DNA from: Bacillus sp. UNC41MFS5 | Lineage (GTDB): Bacteria > Bacillota > Bacilli > Bacillales_B > DSM-18226 | Direction: 5' to 3' | DNA length: 64,000 nucleotides | Assembly (NCBI RefSeq): GCF_000686805.1 | Contig: NZ_JMLP01000010.1 | Span: 310,001 to 374,000, forward strand | Part shown: in pieces, positions 17,265-26,412 of the stretch | Numbering within the stretch: position 1 is the stretch's first letter | How the letters are laid out: the number at the start of each line of letters is the position of its first letter | Translations under genes and position numbers: made by a program | The notes under the pieces: generated by a model | The model's database searches: none | What the model was told of the DNA's origin: nothing | Seen by the model: the letters and a program-made list of their open reading frames with translations, nothing else

Positions 17265-18402
17265 TGTCCTTCACACCACAGAAGATAAGAAAAATTTTCT
17301 TTACGAATTCAAACAATCCTTCTTTCTTTTCAGGCACTCTTTGATAGTAAATGGGGGTTTCTTGGACAACTCGACCGTCTAAGTAAACTGCAGCCTTACC
17401 CACGACTACATCATTCTTCTTATCATCATCAAATTTTTGGGTCGGTTTATTAAGCTTATATTTTATAGAAAATAAATCCATTTCCTCGCTTGTAACCGGA
17501 TAGACAATTGTTTTCTTTACATAAAGGTGATTCTTATAAACCTTATTCTTAATACCATCAATTTTCCCCTCAGCTAATACCTCAGCCATATCAAACCCTT
17601 TAAAACCACTTTCATACATAGAAATATGGTCATTCCAATCGTCTGGACTGTTTAAAGTGACTGCAATTAAACTCATATCCCCTTTTGTTGCCGTTGTTAC
17701 CAAGGTTCGTTTTGCCCGTTTGGTGTACCCTGTTTTTCCACCTGTGGTATATTTATATTTTGTTAGCAAACGGTTTTTATTTTTCCAAACACGGTCCCAA
17801 TCTTCCGTAGGATTTGGTGCTCGATAAACCTTTGTTCCAGAGATTTTTTTAAAGGTTTTATCCTGCATGGCATAACGCATTAACACAGCCATGTCATAGG
17901 CTGTGGAGTAATGATTTTCATGATCATCAAGGCCATGAGGATTGGAAAAATGGGTATTTAACATCCCGATTTGCTTTGCCTTTTGATTCATTAGATAGGC
18001 AAAACCCTCTACACTTCCACCCACATATTCGGCGATTGCTACAGCAGTGTCATTTCCAGACCTGAGCATCAATCCATAGACTAAATCTTTAAGTTTAATT
18101 TTTTCACCTGGTTTTAAATAAACAGATGATCCTTCCGCACGAGTTGCTTGTTCACTTACTTTTACATATTCATTCATTTTCCCCGATTCAATTGCTAGCT
18201 TCGCAGTCATTATTTTCGTAATACTCGCGATTCTTCTTTTTGTGTGGGCATCTTTCTCAAAAAGGATTCGCCCTGATTTCTGCTCTATCAAAACAGCACT
18301 TGCTGCACTTACGGAAACAGAAGCTTCCACCTTTTGAGGAATGTTAGCAATGAATAGTAAGACTATGAGGGAATACATAACTAGCTTCCAAATCATTCTC
18401 AT
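17257..18402 (-). CDS. dacB: DacB, sporulation D-alanyl-D-alanine carboxypeptidase (PBP5*)
   Basis: 381 residues with a signal peptide (about 1-27) and the penicillin-binding S11 motifs SITKIM (SxxK), RSGND (SxN) and GGKTGYT (KTG), then a C-terminal beta domain and a hydrophobic end (LFEFVKKIFLIFC) that could anchor it. It trims the peptide side chains of cortex peptidoglycan and so lowers cross-linking during spore formation. Position upstream of spmA-spmB distinguishes it from dacA and dacF. GAGGT precedes the ATG at 18402. I could not pick out its sigma-E promoter with confidence. Confidence 0.93.
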   Translation of the reverse strand: MRMIWKLVMYSLIVLLFIANIPQKVEASVSVSAASAVLIEQKSGRILFEKDAHTKRRIASITKIMTAKLAIESGKMNEYVKVSEQATRAEGSSVYLKPGEKIKLKDLVYGLMLRSGNDTAVAIAEYVGGSVEGFAYLMNQKAKQIGMLNTHFSNPHGLDDHENHYSTAYDMAVLMRYAMQDKTFKKISGTKVYRAPNPTEDWDRVWKNKNRLLTKYKYTTGGKTGYTKRAKRTLVTTATKGDMSLIAVTLNSPDDWNDHISMYESGFKGFDMAEVLAEGKIDGIKNKVYKNHLYVKKTIVYPVTSEEMDLFSIKYKLNKPTQKFDDDKKNDVVVGKAAVYLDGRVVQETPIYYQRVPEKKEGLFEFVKKIFLIFCGVKDNG

Positions 18403-18516
18403 TAGATTTACCTCGTCCCCTTGTAAAGTTATCTTCTCCCTGAGTCAATGCGCTTTTTGCTTTTCATTTTTCTTGTACAAGTTTATGCAGGACAAGGCTT
18501 GTTATGACAACTTGCT

Positions 18517-18553
18517 GAATAAAAACGAAAGCAGACGACAATGTGCCGTCTGC
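18517..18553 (-). terminator. Terminator after sodF
   Basis: On the minus strand GCAGACG and CGTCTGC form a stem around a nine-base loop, followed by TTTCGTTTTTATTC. Confidence 0.78.
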
Positions 18554-18572
18554 TCAATAATCATTTCCCTAA

Positions 18573-19463
18573 TTACATTGCTGTCCATTTCATGTCTGCT
18601 GCTTTTTCAAAGCGCATTTCTACATCATGCCAATTGACTATGTTCCACCAATTGTCTACATATTCAGGTCTTTTGTTCTTGTACTGAAGATAATATGCAT
18701 GCTCCCAAACATCTAATACCAAGAGTGGAATGGTATCCCATTGGGTCAAAAGCATATGTCGTTCAGATTGTAAAATCTCCAAATGTCTTGCTTGAGGTGA
18801 CCAAACCAATATGGCCCAGCCTACCCCTTCAACTTGTTTAGCCGCTTCAGTAAATTGCTTCTTAAATGCCGAAAAACTGCCAAAGTATTTTTCTATTTCA
18901 CTTTTCAACGGTCCTTGTGGACTCCCGCCTCCATGCGGGCTCATGTTTTTCCAAAAAATCGAATGAAGATAATGCCCTGAGCCGTGAAAGGCAAGTTCTC
19001 TTGACCAGTGTTTAATTAATGAAAAGTCATTCGTTTCCCTTGCTTTTTTAAGATTAAGTTCTGCTTTATTTAATCCATCAACATATGATTGGTGATGCTT
19101 GTCATGATGGAGTTTCATAATTTCTTCTGAAATATATGGTTCCAAAGCATTGTAGGGATAGGGGAGGTTGGGCAGTATATGCCCACCTAGAGGAACTCTT
19201 TTCTCTGCCACCCAAATGTCACCGCTCGCTTGTTTTCTTTTAAAGTAATGTTCCATTTGCTCATGGATATTTTCAGCCTTAGCTTGTAATGTTAGTAGTT
19301 CTTCATTGGATAACTGCGTTCTTGTGCTTTCGATTAACTCAGTAAAACTATCCAGTTGTTCCCATAACTCTGAGCTACTGCCCTCTTTTTCCGATTGAAG
19401 AAACTGCTTCATTTGCTCATTCCACTCAAACATTTCGTTTACATACTGACTAAATTTATCCAT
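18573..19463 (-). CDS. sodF: SodF, Fe/Mn-family superoxide dismutase with N-terminal extension
   Basis: 296 residues. The C-terminal 205 residues are a complete Fe/Mn SOD with metal ligands H119 (KLHHDKHHQSYV), H167 (HYLHSIFW), D251 and H255 (DVWEHAYY). The first 90 residues form a helical, acidic extension not found in SodA; B. subtilis SodF has a similar extension. It dismutates superoxide, probably in the cytoplasm or coat-associated (no signal peptide). The extension and the place between dacB and ypuI suggest a sporulation link, but that is inference. In B. subtilis sodF lies elsewhere, so this is a rearrangement. Confidence 0.88.
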   Translation of the reverse strand: MDKFSQYVNEMFEWNEQMKQFLQSEKEGSSSELWEQLDSFTELIESTRTQLSNEELLTLQAKAENIHEQMEHYFKRKQASGDIWVAEKRVPLGGHILPNLPYPYNALEPYISEEIMKLHHDKHHQSYVDGLNKAELNLKKARETNDFSLIKHWSRELAFHGSGHYLHSIFWKNMSPHGGGSPQGPLKSEIEKYFGSFSAFKKQFTEAAKQVEGVGWAILVWSPQARHLEILQSERHMLLTQWDTIPLLVLDVWEHAYYLQYKNKRPEYVDNWWNIVNWHDVEMRFEKAADMKWTAM

Positions 19464-19540
19464 ACCATACCATCCCTCATTCCTGACTTGTTAATATGTA
19501 ATCTACCTAAATGGTATGAGTGATACGGTTTAATAAGAAC

Positions 19541-19570
19541 AAAAAACAAAGCTGCCCTAGTAAGGGCAGC
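19541..19570 (-). terminator. Terminator after ypuI
   Basis: On the minus strand GGCTGCCC and GGGCAGC form a stem with a six-base loop, followed by TTTGTTTTTTG; it separates ypuI from sodF. Confidence 0.82.
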
Positions 19571-19586
19571 CTTTAAGAGATCATGG

Positions 19587-20075
19587 TTATTTTGATTGAA
19601 TCATTTTTGTTCTGTAGTCTGTTTCATAATACTCAAGTTCTTCCCTGATTCGTTGAAAGTCACCTTCTAAACTTTTAACCAACTGAACGATATTTTCTGA
19701 TACAGGGCGATAAAACTTAATGGAATTTCTTCCAGTGTAAGCTGACCTGCTGTCCTCATACCAAGCATCATTCTTCGGTGAGAAGAACTCTTCAATACAT
19801 TGATGATAAATTTTATAAAGAGTCTTTTCCGCTGCAGCTTTTTGAAAAGGGCTGCCCTGCAAAATAACGGAGCATGCATCTAACCCTTCCTCGCTATAAA
19901 CTACTAATTTTCGTAAATTTGCGAAGATCAATTTATTATAGTTAAGATCTTCTTCATTTTCTAAGTTTAATTGTGAAATAGTTGCTTCATTTAAAAAATT
20001 CTCTAATGTTGAAATGGATTTTCCTAGAAAAATCTTTACATCATTTAATTGTGTTTTTACCAATGTATTACCCAT
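19587..20075 (-). CDS. ypuI: YpuI-like protein (DUF3907)
   Basis: 162-residue soluble, helix-rich protein beginning MGNTLVKTQLNDVKIFLGKSI, without signal peptide or membrane segment. Sequence and location beside scpB match B. subtilis YpuI, whose function is unknown. The notable stretch is AYTGRNSIKFYRPVSENI in the C-terminal third. It is followed by a terminator and preceded by the uncharacterised 139-codon gene on the same strand. No catalytic motif is visible. Confidence 0.78.
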   Translation of the reverse strand: MGNTLVKTQLNDVKIFLGKSISTLENFLNEATISQLNLENEEDLNYNKLIFANLRKLVVYSEEGLDACSVILQGSPFQKAAAEKTLYKIYHQCIEEFFSPKNDAWYEDSRSAYTGRNSIKFYRPVSENIVQLVKSLEGDFQRIREELEYYETDYRTKMIQSK

Positions 20076-20111
20076 TGTGTACCCCCTAGTTTTTTACTTC
20101 GTTTATTATAC

Positions 20112-20531
20112 TTATTGTTGCTGCATAATGAATTCAAGCGGAGAACGAAGCTCATATTCTTTCTTTTGATTTAAAGAAAGAAAAATTTCAGGTATTTTAT
20201 TATAATTGATATCTTGAAAATACGAAGCAAATTCCTGCTTAGAATTAATATAAAGTCGTTTCCGGCTGCGCAGGCCTGGGTTTTTCACGAGACAGACTAG
20301 CGCTACAATATCTTTAAAGGCAATTTCATCATCTTGCTGAACAAAAATTGGGTCTTGCTGGTATGGTGTAAATTCATGACGAATTTCATCAAAATACCTT
20401 ACGTATAGAACATGAAGTGTTTTTTCCTCTCCATCTTCATAAAAGGTAACGATGCTTCTGTTAAAAAAATCCTCAGAAGTATTTGATTTTTCTTTTTCTA
20501 ATTCAAACCCTTTACACTCTTTAATTATCAA
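20112..20531 (-). CDS. Conserved-looking protein of unknown function between scpB and ypuI
   Basis: I do not recognise this gene. Reading from a TTG at 20531, chosen because AAGGAGTG lies nine bases upstream, it encodes 139 residues; an upstream ATG at 20567 would place that ribosome site inside the gene. The protein is soluble and mixed alpha/beta, with a basic turn (NPGLRSRKRLYINSK) and a C-terminal EFIMQQQ. It has one cysteine near the start and one in the centre. The coding pattern resembles its neighbours, so it looks native. It sits in the scpA-scpB-ypuI block in place of nothing obvious in B. subtilis. Confidence 0.6.
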   Translation of the reverse strand: MIIKECKGFELEKEKSNTSEDFFNRSIVTFYEDGEEKTLHVLYVRYFDEIRHEFTPYQQDPIFVQQDDEIAFKDIVALVCLVKNPGLRSRKRLYINSKQEFASYFQDINYNKIPEIFLSLNQKKEYELRSPLEFIMQQQ

Positions 20532-20651
20532 ATTAATTTCACTCCTTGGCCAATGAAAATATGGCAAATAAATCTATTCAACTCACCTGAGAAAGAATTG
20601 AATAATTTACTTAGATTCATTTTATCATAAATTCGGATAAGTATTTGAAAA

Positions 20652-21239
20652 TTAAGAATTAATCGTGTCCTGAAATCTCTCAAAAAATAGATCTGCCTCT
20701 TCTTGAATAAATTCCTCTTCTCCCTTTTCGGGAAGCTTTGGAAGTTCTTCAATACTCTTTAGACCAAAGTAATCAAGAAACTCTTTTGTCGTCCCATATA
20801 AATAGGCTCTTCCAGTCCCTTCCGCACGACCAACCTCTTTGATCAATGCTTTTGCCATCAGGGTATGCAACGGTCTCTCTGTTTTGACACCACGTATTTC
20901 CTCGATTTCAGCCCGAGTTATTGGCTGTTTATAGGCAATGATTGCTAACGTTTCTAATGCTGCTTGTGACAATGTAGACGTATGCGGGGAATCAACTAGC
21001 TTTTTTAAATAGGCAGCATTTTCTTTTTTCGTGGCAAGCTGGTATGTTCCCGCTAGCTGAACGATCATAATTCCCCTATTAGTATCATGGTCATATTGTT
21101 TTTTCAAATCATCGATGATTTCATTTGCTTTTAATTCACTTACTTCAAGGACCTCTACTAGTTGTTTTAATGAAAGACCTTCATCTCCAGCAGCAAACAA
21201 AAGGCTCTCTAGAATGCTGTTCCAATTAATGATGTCCAA
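20652..21239 (-). CDS. scpB: ScpB, segregation and condensation protein B
   Basis: 195 residues with two winged-helix segments (about 8-75 and 85-160). The second contains [24 protein letters not shown], the hallmark of ScpB, followed by [18 protein letters not shown] and an acidic C-terminal tail. It forms a dimer that binds ScpA and regulates the Smc ATPase in chromosome compaction and segregation. The start overlaps the scpA 3' end by 14 bases, indicating coupled translation. Confidence 0.95.
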   Translation of the reverse strand: MDIINWNSILESLLFAAGDEGLSLKQLVEVLEVSELKANEIIDDLKKQYDHDTNRGIMIVQLAGTYQLATKKENAAYLKKLVDSPHTSTLSQAALETLAIIAYKQPITRAEIEEIRGVKTERPLHTLMAKALIKEVGRAEGTGRAYLYGTTKEFLDYFGLKSIEELPKLPEKGEEEFIQEEADLFFERFQDTINS

Positions 21240-21996
21240 TCATTTCTGCCCCTTCCTTTACCGCTTCAATATAAATATCTCCAAAGTTCTCTTGTTGCTG
21301 TGCATCGATTTCTTTTCTTTTTATTAGCTCTAAAATCGCCAAAAAAGTAACTACAATGTGGTCTTTAGTTCGATAAGGAAATAAATCATTAAAGTTTTTC
21401 CGACCCTTTAGCTGCTTTAATTCAGCCATAATTTCTGTAATTCTGGTATCAATCGATATTTCTTGGCGAGCAATCTTCGTAGCCATTGGGCGCTGAAGCT
21501 TCTTCCGTCGCATTAATTTTTGAAAAGCCGCCAGCATATCATATAATGAAACATTTAGCTCTGCTTTTTCAGGCTGGCTCTCTTTTGTGTACTCGGAGAG
21601 ATCACTTGGCGGCTTTGTATACATAAGCCCACGCTCTACTTCCATAGATTTTAAGTCATGAGCTGCTTCTTTAAACTTTCGATATTCGATTAAACGCTCA
21701 ACAAGTTCGTCTCTTGGATCCTCTTCATATAACATGTCAGGATCCTCATGATCAAGAACTTCCTCATGCTTGGGCAAAAGCATTTTACTCTTTATTACAA
21801 GTAATGTCGCTGCCATCACCAAAAACTCGCTTGCTACATCTAACTTAAGTTCATTCATTGTCTTAATATACATTAAGTACTGCTCGGTTATTTGGGCAAC
21901 TGGAATATCATATATGTCAATTTCAAGCCCATTGATTAAATGGAGCAACAAATCTAACGGTCCTTCAAATGCATCAATTTTCACCTGGTATGGCAT
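21226..21996 (-). CDS. scpA: ScpA, kleisin subunit of the Smc condensin
   Basis: 256 residues: N-terminal kleisin motif ([17 protein letters not shown]) that binds the Smc neck, a helical middle with ScpB-binding segments, and a C-terminal winged helix (about 185-245, [19 protein letters not shown]) for the Smc head. It bridges Smc heads into a ring. It is the first gene of scpA-scpB; GGTGA lies seven bases before the ATG. No promoter stands out in the 200 bases upstream. Confidence 0.95.
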   Translation of the reverse strand: MPYQVKIDAFEGPLDLLLHLINGLEIDIYDIPVAQITEQYLMYIKTMNELKLDVASEFLVMAATLLVIKSKMLLPKHEEVLDHEDPDMLYEEDPRDELVERLIEYRKFKEAAHDLKSMEVERGLMYTKPPSDLSEYTKESQPEKAELNVSLYDMLAAFQKLMRRKKLQRPMATKIARQEISIDTRITEIMAELKQLKGRKNFNDLFPYRTKDHIVVTFLAILELIKRKEIDAQQQENFGDIYIEAVKEGAEMIGHH

Positions 21997-22205
21997 TGTA
22001 CTTCACCAAAATTCTTTAAAAATAAGTTGTTGATTATCCACTTCGACTATTAATAGTATAGAGGATTAAACGAGGTTATCCAATAGAAAAATAACTCCGC
22101 GAGGGAATATTATCAAATCATGATGTTTGCCCATAACAATGGACAAATATCCTACATATGATGACAAGGAAAAGAACAAAACATCATTTTTAGGAGGTAG
22201 TGAAT

Positions 22206-22295
22206 ATGTCTGAACATGGATTTGGATCCGGATTTGCTTTAATTGTAGTTCTATTTATCTTGTTAATTATCGTTGGTGCTTCCTGGGTTTATTAA
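22206..22295 (+). CDS. YjcZ-family small membrane sporulation protein
   Basis: A 29-residue ORF beginning MSEHGFGSGFALIVVLFILL and ending GASWVY, preceded by a strong AGGAGGTAGTGAAT ribosome site. The single hydrophobic helix and the GFALIVVLFILL signature are those of the YjcZ/sporulation micro-protein family, often found in several copies in Bacillus genomes and made in the mother cell. A terminator follows 72 bases downstream. Its function is not known. Confidence 0.88.
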   Translation: MSEHGFGSGFALIVVLFILLIIVGASWVY

Positions 22296-22367
22296 TTAAA
22301 CAGGAAGGCTGAAGGAACTACCACAAAACCAGTTCATTAAGACAGCCATTAACGTTAGACCTACTGG

Positions 22368-22395
22368 ACCCGTCTTCCATGACGGGTTTTTTTAT
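22368..22395 (+). terminator. Terminator after the YjcZ-like gene
   Basis: ACCCGTC and GACGGGT form a 7-bp stem with a TTCCAT loop and run into TTTTTTTATTT. Confidence 0.85.
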
Positions 22396-22458
22396 TTACC
22401 CGCGACAGCATACAACTGTGATAAACTATACATAATTATTGTGTAAGGGGGAAATTGC

Positions 22459-22980
22459 TTGTACCCTAGCGAGTATATCCATTTTTTAGCCCATTTTCAT
22501 GGAGACCGTGATTATTTCGAATGCCATGAACTTCTTGAAGACTATTGGAAAAAGACAGATTCGAGAAACAAAGATTCCATCTGGGTTGGTTTCATATTAT
22601 TATCCGTTTCTCTTTATCATCATCGCCGAAAAAATTTTAGCGGTGCAAAGCGGACGTTAGCTAAAGCAATTAAAATTTTTGAATTACAGCCAGATTCTAT
22701 TACTAAACTTGGAGTAAACCCCGTGGGGCTTATCCATTTATTACATGAAAAATTATTGTCACTTCAGAATGGTGAATCATATCGAAGCATTTCAATCCCG
22801 ATTTGTGACACTTCCTTAACTGAATTAGCAATAAAAACATGTGAACAAAAAGGGTTTATTTGGGGAAACCAAAGTGATATGACAAATAAATTCATTATTG
22901 ACCGTCATAAATTACGCGACAGAACCAGCATAATCGAAGAAAGATTGCAGTCATTAAAGACGCGAAAAGGCAGCGAATAA
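22459..22980 (+). CDS. ypuF: YpuF, DUF309 protein
   Basis: 173 residues with the DUF309 signature HGDRDYFECHELLEDYWK near residue 15, which places His and Glu residues suitable for metal binding in a helical bundle, then SIWVGFILLSVSLYHHRR. B. subtilis YpuF is of the same size; no function is established. The start is TTG at 22459, supported by AAGGGGGAA seven bases upstream. It converges on ribT, sharing a hairpin terminator whose stem begins inside its last codons. Confidence 0.85.
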   Translation: MYPSEYIHFLAHFHGDRDYFECHELLEDYWKKTDSRNKDSIWVGFILLSVSLYHHRRKNFSGAKRTLAKAIKIFELQPDSITKLGVNPVGLIHLLHEKLLSLQNGESYRSISIPICDTSLTELAIKTCEQKGFIWGNQSDMTNKFIIDRHKLRDRTSIIEERLQSLKTRKGSE

Positions 22981-23001
22981 ATTATTATTCACTGCCTTTT
23001 T
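22965..23001. terminator. Bidirectional terminator between ypuF and ribT
   Basis: AAAAGGCAGCGAATAA pairs with TTATTCACTGCCTTTT (one mismatch) around a four-base loop. A-runs and T-runs flank both sides, fitting convergent genes. Confidence 0.83.
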
Positions 23002-23011
23002 GAAGGTAAGA

Positions 23012-23371
<360 letters not shown>

Positions 23372-23533
23372 TCATTATATTAAATAAACCGATAAACTTG
23401 ATGGTTTAACAATAGTATATTTTTACCAAGTAACTGAATATTAAACACTATCCATTATATGTATTGAAAATTATTATGTTTCATCAATCACCATGATACA
23501 TAATAAATGGTCAATCATCAATGAAAATTATTA

Positions 23534-23629
23534 TTAGTGTTTCGGTCCGATAAAAATCCAATAGATAACTCCCCATAAAATCGACACACCAATAAGAATA
23601 CAAAATATAACCCAGTTGCTTTTCTTCAT
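23534..23629 (-). CDS. Small membrane peptide, 31 residues, unknown
   Basis: ATG at 23629 to TAA at 23534 encodes MKKSNWVIFCILIGVSILWG followed by VIYWIFIGPKH: a basic start, one 20-residue hydrophobic helix rich in aromatics, and a polar end. GGAGG lies ten bases before the ATG, which makes translation likely. I do not recognise a family. It stands alone in a 490-base gap between ribT and ypuA, the rest of which is AT-rich and shows no other gene. Confidence 0.6.
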   Translation of the reverse strand: MKKSNWVIFCILIGVSILWGVIYWIFIGPKH

Positions 23630-23751
23630 TAAAATATTTCCTCCAAAAGAATATTGAAGATGTTGTACTGACCTACATTCTACACTATTTTACAAAAATA
23701 AGCTATTCTACTTACATATTCTACATTTTTCCGAGCAAATTCTACTTTCTA

Positions 23752-23780
23752 TGAAACTTCAAGCTTGTTATTTTCGTTAT
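23752..23780 (+). promoter_or_regulatory. Candidate ECF-type promoter of ypuA
   Basis: TGAAAC at 23752-23757, a 17-base spacer, then CGTTAT at 23775-23780, about 80 bases before ypuA. The -35 is the perfect ECF element; the -10 differs from CGTC in one base. B. subtilis ypuA is, as I recall, in the SigM regulon, which supports the reading. Confidence 0.45.
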
Positions 23781-23858
23781 TATTATTGAATTCGGTTATA
23801 TTATAATAACAGAGTCTCTACACTTTCATGATTACCTGTAACTTCCAAGGAGGAAACT

Positions 23859-24722
23859 ATGAAAAAAACGATTATTTACTTCATGTTGGCTTTTTTAATT
23901 TTCAATCCAATTCGCACCTTTGCTGATGTAGCAGAAGGTGACATGATTGTTACATTAGGTCAAAATTTAACTGAAAGTCAGAAGAAGGCACTTTTATTAG
24001 AAATGGGTGCTCCTGATGATGTTCAGATTGTCACTGTCACAAACGAGGAAGAACACCAGTATTTAGGGAAATATGTATCAAAATCGCTTATCGGGACAAA
24101 AGCTATTTCATCATCGGCGATAACCATCCAACCGAAAGGTGCGGGTGTCACGGTTGAAACGAAGAATATTAATTGGGTTACGGACGAGATGTACATCAAT
24201 GCCCTAATAACTGCCGGGGTAAAGGATGCAAAAATTTATATAACGGCCCCGATTACGGTTTCTGGAACTGCAGCATTAACAGGGATTATAAAAGCCTACG
24301 AGATATCTGCTGATAAGACCATTCCGGAAGAAGTGAAACAGGCAGCAAATCAAGAAATGGTTGAAACTGCGAAACTAGGTGACTCCATTGGTGATGAGAA
24401 TGCGGCCGCATTAATTGCAAAAATTAAAGAAGAAATTGCAAAGAATAAACCAAAAAATGAACAAGAATTACAAAATATTATCGAACAAGCCGCGAAGGAA
24501 TTAAATGTAAAGCTTACAGATGAAGAAATGCAGCGGTTAATAGACTTTTTTAACAAGCTAAAGGATTTAAACATTGACTGGAATCAAGTTAGCGACCAAC
24601 TAAATAAAGCTAAGGATCAAATTTCTAATTTTCTTAAGTCAGAAGAAGGGCAAGGTTTTTTAGATAAGTTAAAACAATTTTTCAACTGGCTGATTGATAC
24701 GATTAAGTCGATATTCTCTTAA
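23859..24722 (+). CDS. ypuA: YpuA, secreted DUF1002 protein
   Basis: 287 residues: signal peptide (about 1-22, cleavage near TFADVA), then a DUF1002 domain (about 25-290) starting DMIVTLGQNLTESQKKALL and containing GTKAISSSAIT and ITAPITVSGTAALTGI. The C-terminal third is helical. It is expected outside the membrane or in the wall; its role is unknown, but in B. subtilis it belongs to the cell-envelope stress response. AAGGAGG lies seven bases before the ATG. It is a single-gene unit with a strong terminator. Confidence 0.88.
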   Translation: MKKTIIYFMLAFLIFNPIRTFADVAEGDMIVTLGQNLTESQKKALLLEMGAPDDVQIVTVTNEEEHQYLGKYVSKSLIGTKAISSSAITIQPKGAGVTVETKNINWVTDEMYINALITAGVKDAKIYITAPITVSGTAALTGIIKAYEISADKTIPEEVKQAANQEMVETAKLGDSIGDENAAALIAKIKEEIAKNKPKNEQELQNIIEQAAKELNVKLTDEEMQRLIDFFNKLKDLNIDWNQVSDQLNKAKDQISNFLKSEEGQGFLDKLKQFFNWLIDTIKSIFS

Positions 24723-24725
24723 TAG

Positions 24726-24760
24726 AAAAGCTGCCGCAGAAAATTCTGCGGCAGCTTTTT
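24726..24760 (+). terminator. Terminator after ypuA
   Basis: A perfect 16-bp stem beginning AAAAGCTGCCGCAGAA, two-base loop, and a T run; it could also stop transcription from the lysA side. Confidence 0.87.
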
Positions 24761-24800
24761 AAATGATAAGAAAGTATAAGTTTTTGAACTTAGATTACTG

Positions 24801-24948
24801 TCTAGCTCCAGCGCCCTAGCGGCTAGTGTCCTTCGCTCTCCGCCCTACGATAAGTCAAGCACGAATGCGCCTCCGGCTCTTCGTGTTTCCTTTATCTCAG
24901 TTGGAGCGCTCCAGGCCATACGCCGCTGACCAGGGCGCTTGCGCTTTT
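24801..24948. repeat. Dispersed repeat family A, full-length copy 2
   Basis: 148-bp element, TCTAGCTCCAGCGCC at one end and GGCGCTTGCGCTTTT at the other, sharing the core GCTCTTCGTGTTTCCTTTAT with the copy at 8899-9045 in the same orientation. Its right end lies one base from the lysA stop codon (24950-24952). It holds no ORF. Confidence 0.82.
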
Positions 24949-24949
24949 C

Positions 24950-26254
24950 TTATTTAAGCGGCAAATCGTGTTTTATTAAATCCTCATATGTCTCTCTCTT
25001 AACCACAAGGGTTGCTATTCCGTTTTCTACGAATACCACTGCTGGACGCGGGATGCGGTTATAGTTATTCGACATTGAATAGCCGTAGGCACCTGTACAA
25101 AAAACGGCGAGAATATCTTCTTCCCCTACATCTGGTAACGGTAAATCCCAAATCAACATGTCACCTGATTCACAGCATTTCCCAGCTATTGATACAGTTT
25201 CTTTCGCTTTCGTTAATGGTTTATTCGCAAGAACAGCCTCATATTTCGCCTGATAAAGGGCTGGTCGAATATTGTCACTCATTCCACCATCCACTGCTAA
25301 ATACTTTCGAACACCAGGAACCTCTTTGGATGAACCCACTTTATAAAGAGTAATTCCGGCATCCCCAACAAGCGAACGCCCTGGCTCAATCCAGATTTCC
25401 GGCATTTTTAAAGAATAGCTATCAGTTAATATTTTTACTTCCCGAATAATTTCACTCACGTATTGAGAAGGTTGAATGGGTTCATCTTCTTTTGTATAGC
25501 GGATTCCAAAGCCCCCGCCCAAATTTAATACTTTTGCTTCGAAGGAATGCTCTCTTTTCCATGCTTCCATTTTTCCGACAATCTTTTTAGCTGCTAATAA
25601 AAAGCCAGTTGTTTCAAAAATTTGTGATCCAATATGGCAATGGAGACCAAGGACTTCAAAGTTATCATTTTTTAGTGCCATTATTAGTGCTTCTTCCGCT
25701 TGTCCATTTTGAAGATCAAACCCAAATTTAGAATCTTCCTGCCCAGTTAAAATGTAATCATGCGTATGGGCTTCGATACCAGGGGTCACTCGCAGCAGGA
25801 TGCTAACATGAGCATTTTTCTCTTTAGTAATGGTTTTCAAAAGCTCCAATTCTGAAAAATTATCCACAACGATGCAGCCAATTTCATGTTCCAATGCCAT
25901 TTCTAATTCTTCTCTGCTTTTGTTGTTGCCGTGAAAATGAATTCTCTCGACAGGGAACCCTGCAGCGATAGCAGTATACAATTCGCCGCCAGATACTACA
26001 TCTAGTGACAATCCCTCTTCCTCGGCGAGCTGAATCATTGCAATGGTTGAAAAGGCTTTACTAGCATAGGCAACCTGCGCCTTGATTCCTTGTTCTTCAA
26101 ATGCCCGTTTAAAGGATTGGGCCCTTTCACGCATTAATGCTACATCATATACATATAGAGGAGTTCCATATTCTTTCGCCAACTCAATAGAATCGACCCC
26201 GCCTATTTCTAAATTTCCGTTTTTGTTTACGCCTGTTGTCCCGTAAAAATACAT
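24950..26254 (-). CDS. lysA: LysA, diaminopimelate decarboxylase
   Basis: 434 residues from the ATG at 26254; the upstream ATG at 26281 would add nine residues absent from B. subtilis LysA and contains the ribosome site GAGAGGGAAGGG. PLP-binding lysine K66 in VAYASKAF, the HFHGNNK and GGGFGIRY (phosphate) loops, and the substrate cysteine motif CCESGD in EPGRS...GKCCESGD order are all present. It makes L-lysine from meso-diaminopimelate. Next to spoVAF as in B. subtilis. A repeat A copy abuts the stop codon, so the transcript end is repeat-derived. Confidence 0.95.
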   Translation of the reverse strand: MYFYGTTGVNKNGNLEIGGVDSIELAKEYGTPLYVYDVALMRERAQSFKRAFEEQGIKAQVAYASKAFSTIAMIQLAEEEGLSLDVVSGGELYTAIAAGFPVERIHFHGNNKSREELEMALEHEIGCIVVDNFSELELLKTITKEKNAHVSILLRVTPGIEAHTHDYILTGQEDSKFGFDLQNGQAEEALIMALKNDNFEVLGLHCHIGSQIFETTGFLLAAKKIVGKMEAWKREHSFEAKVLNLGGGFGIRYTKEDEPIQPSQYVSEIIREVKILTDSYSLKMPEIWIEPGRSLVGDAGITLYKVGSSKEVPGVRKYLAVDGGMSDNIRPALYQAKYEAVLANKPLTKAKETVSIAGKCCESGDMLIWDLPLPDVGEEDILAVFCTGAYGYSMSNNYNRIPRPAVVFVENGIATLVVKRETYEDLIKHDLPLK

Positions 26255-26304
26255 ACCCTTCCCTCTCTCCCAATCACTCACTATAGTTTATGCGGACAAT
26301 CATA

Positions 26305-26352
26305 AAAGATAATAATAAATAGACAGAATCTACAAAAGATACTGCCTATTTT
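26305..26352 (-). terminator. Terminator after spoVAF
   Basis: On the minus strand an imperfect 14-bp stem (AATAGGCAGTATCT with AGATTCTGTCTATT), followed by TATTATTATC. Confidence 0.65.
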
Positions 26353-26412
26353 TCATGCTTTATCCCTTTATTTAATTAAAAATACTTTAGCATACCTGTT
26401 AGAAAAGTGCAA

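Noticed and set aside
25012..25353. 113-codon plus-strand ORF
   Set aside because: Shadow of lysA on the opposite strand without a ribosome site.
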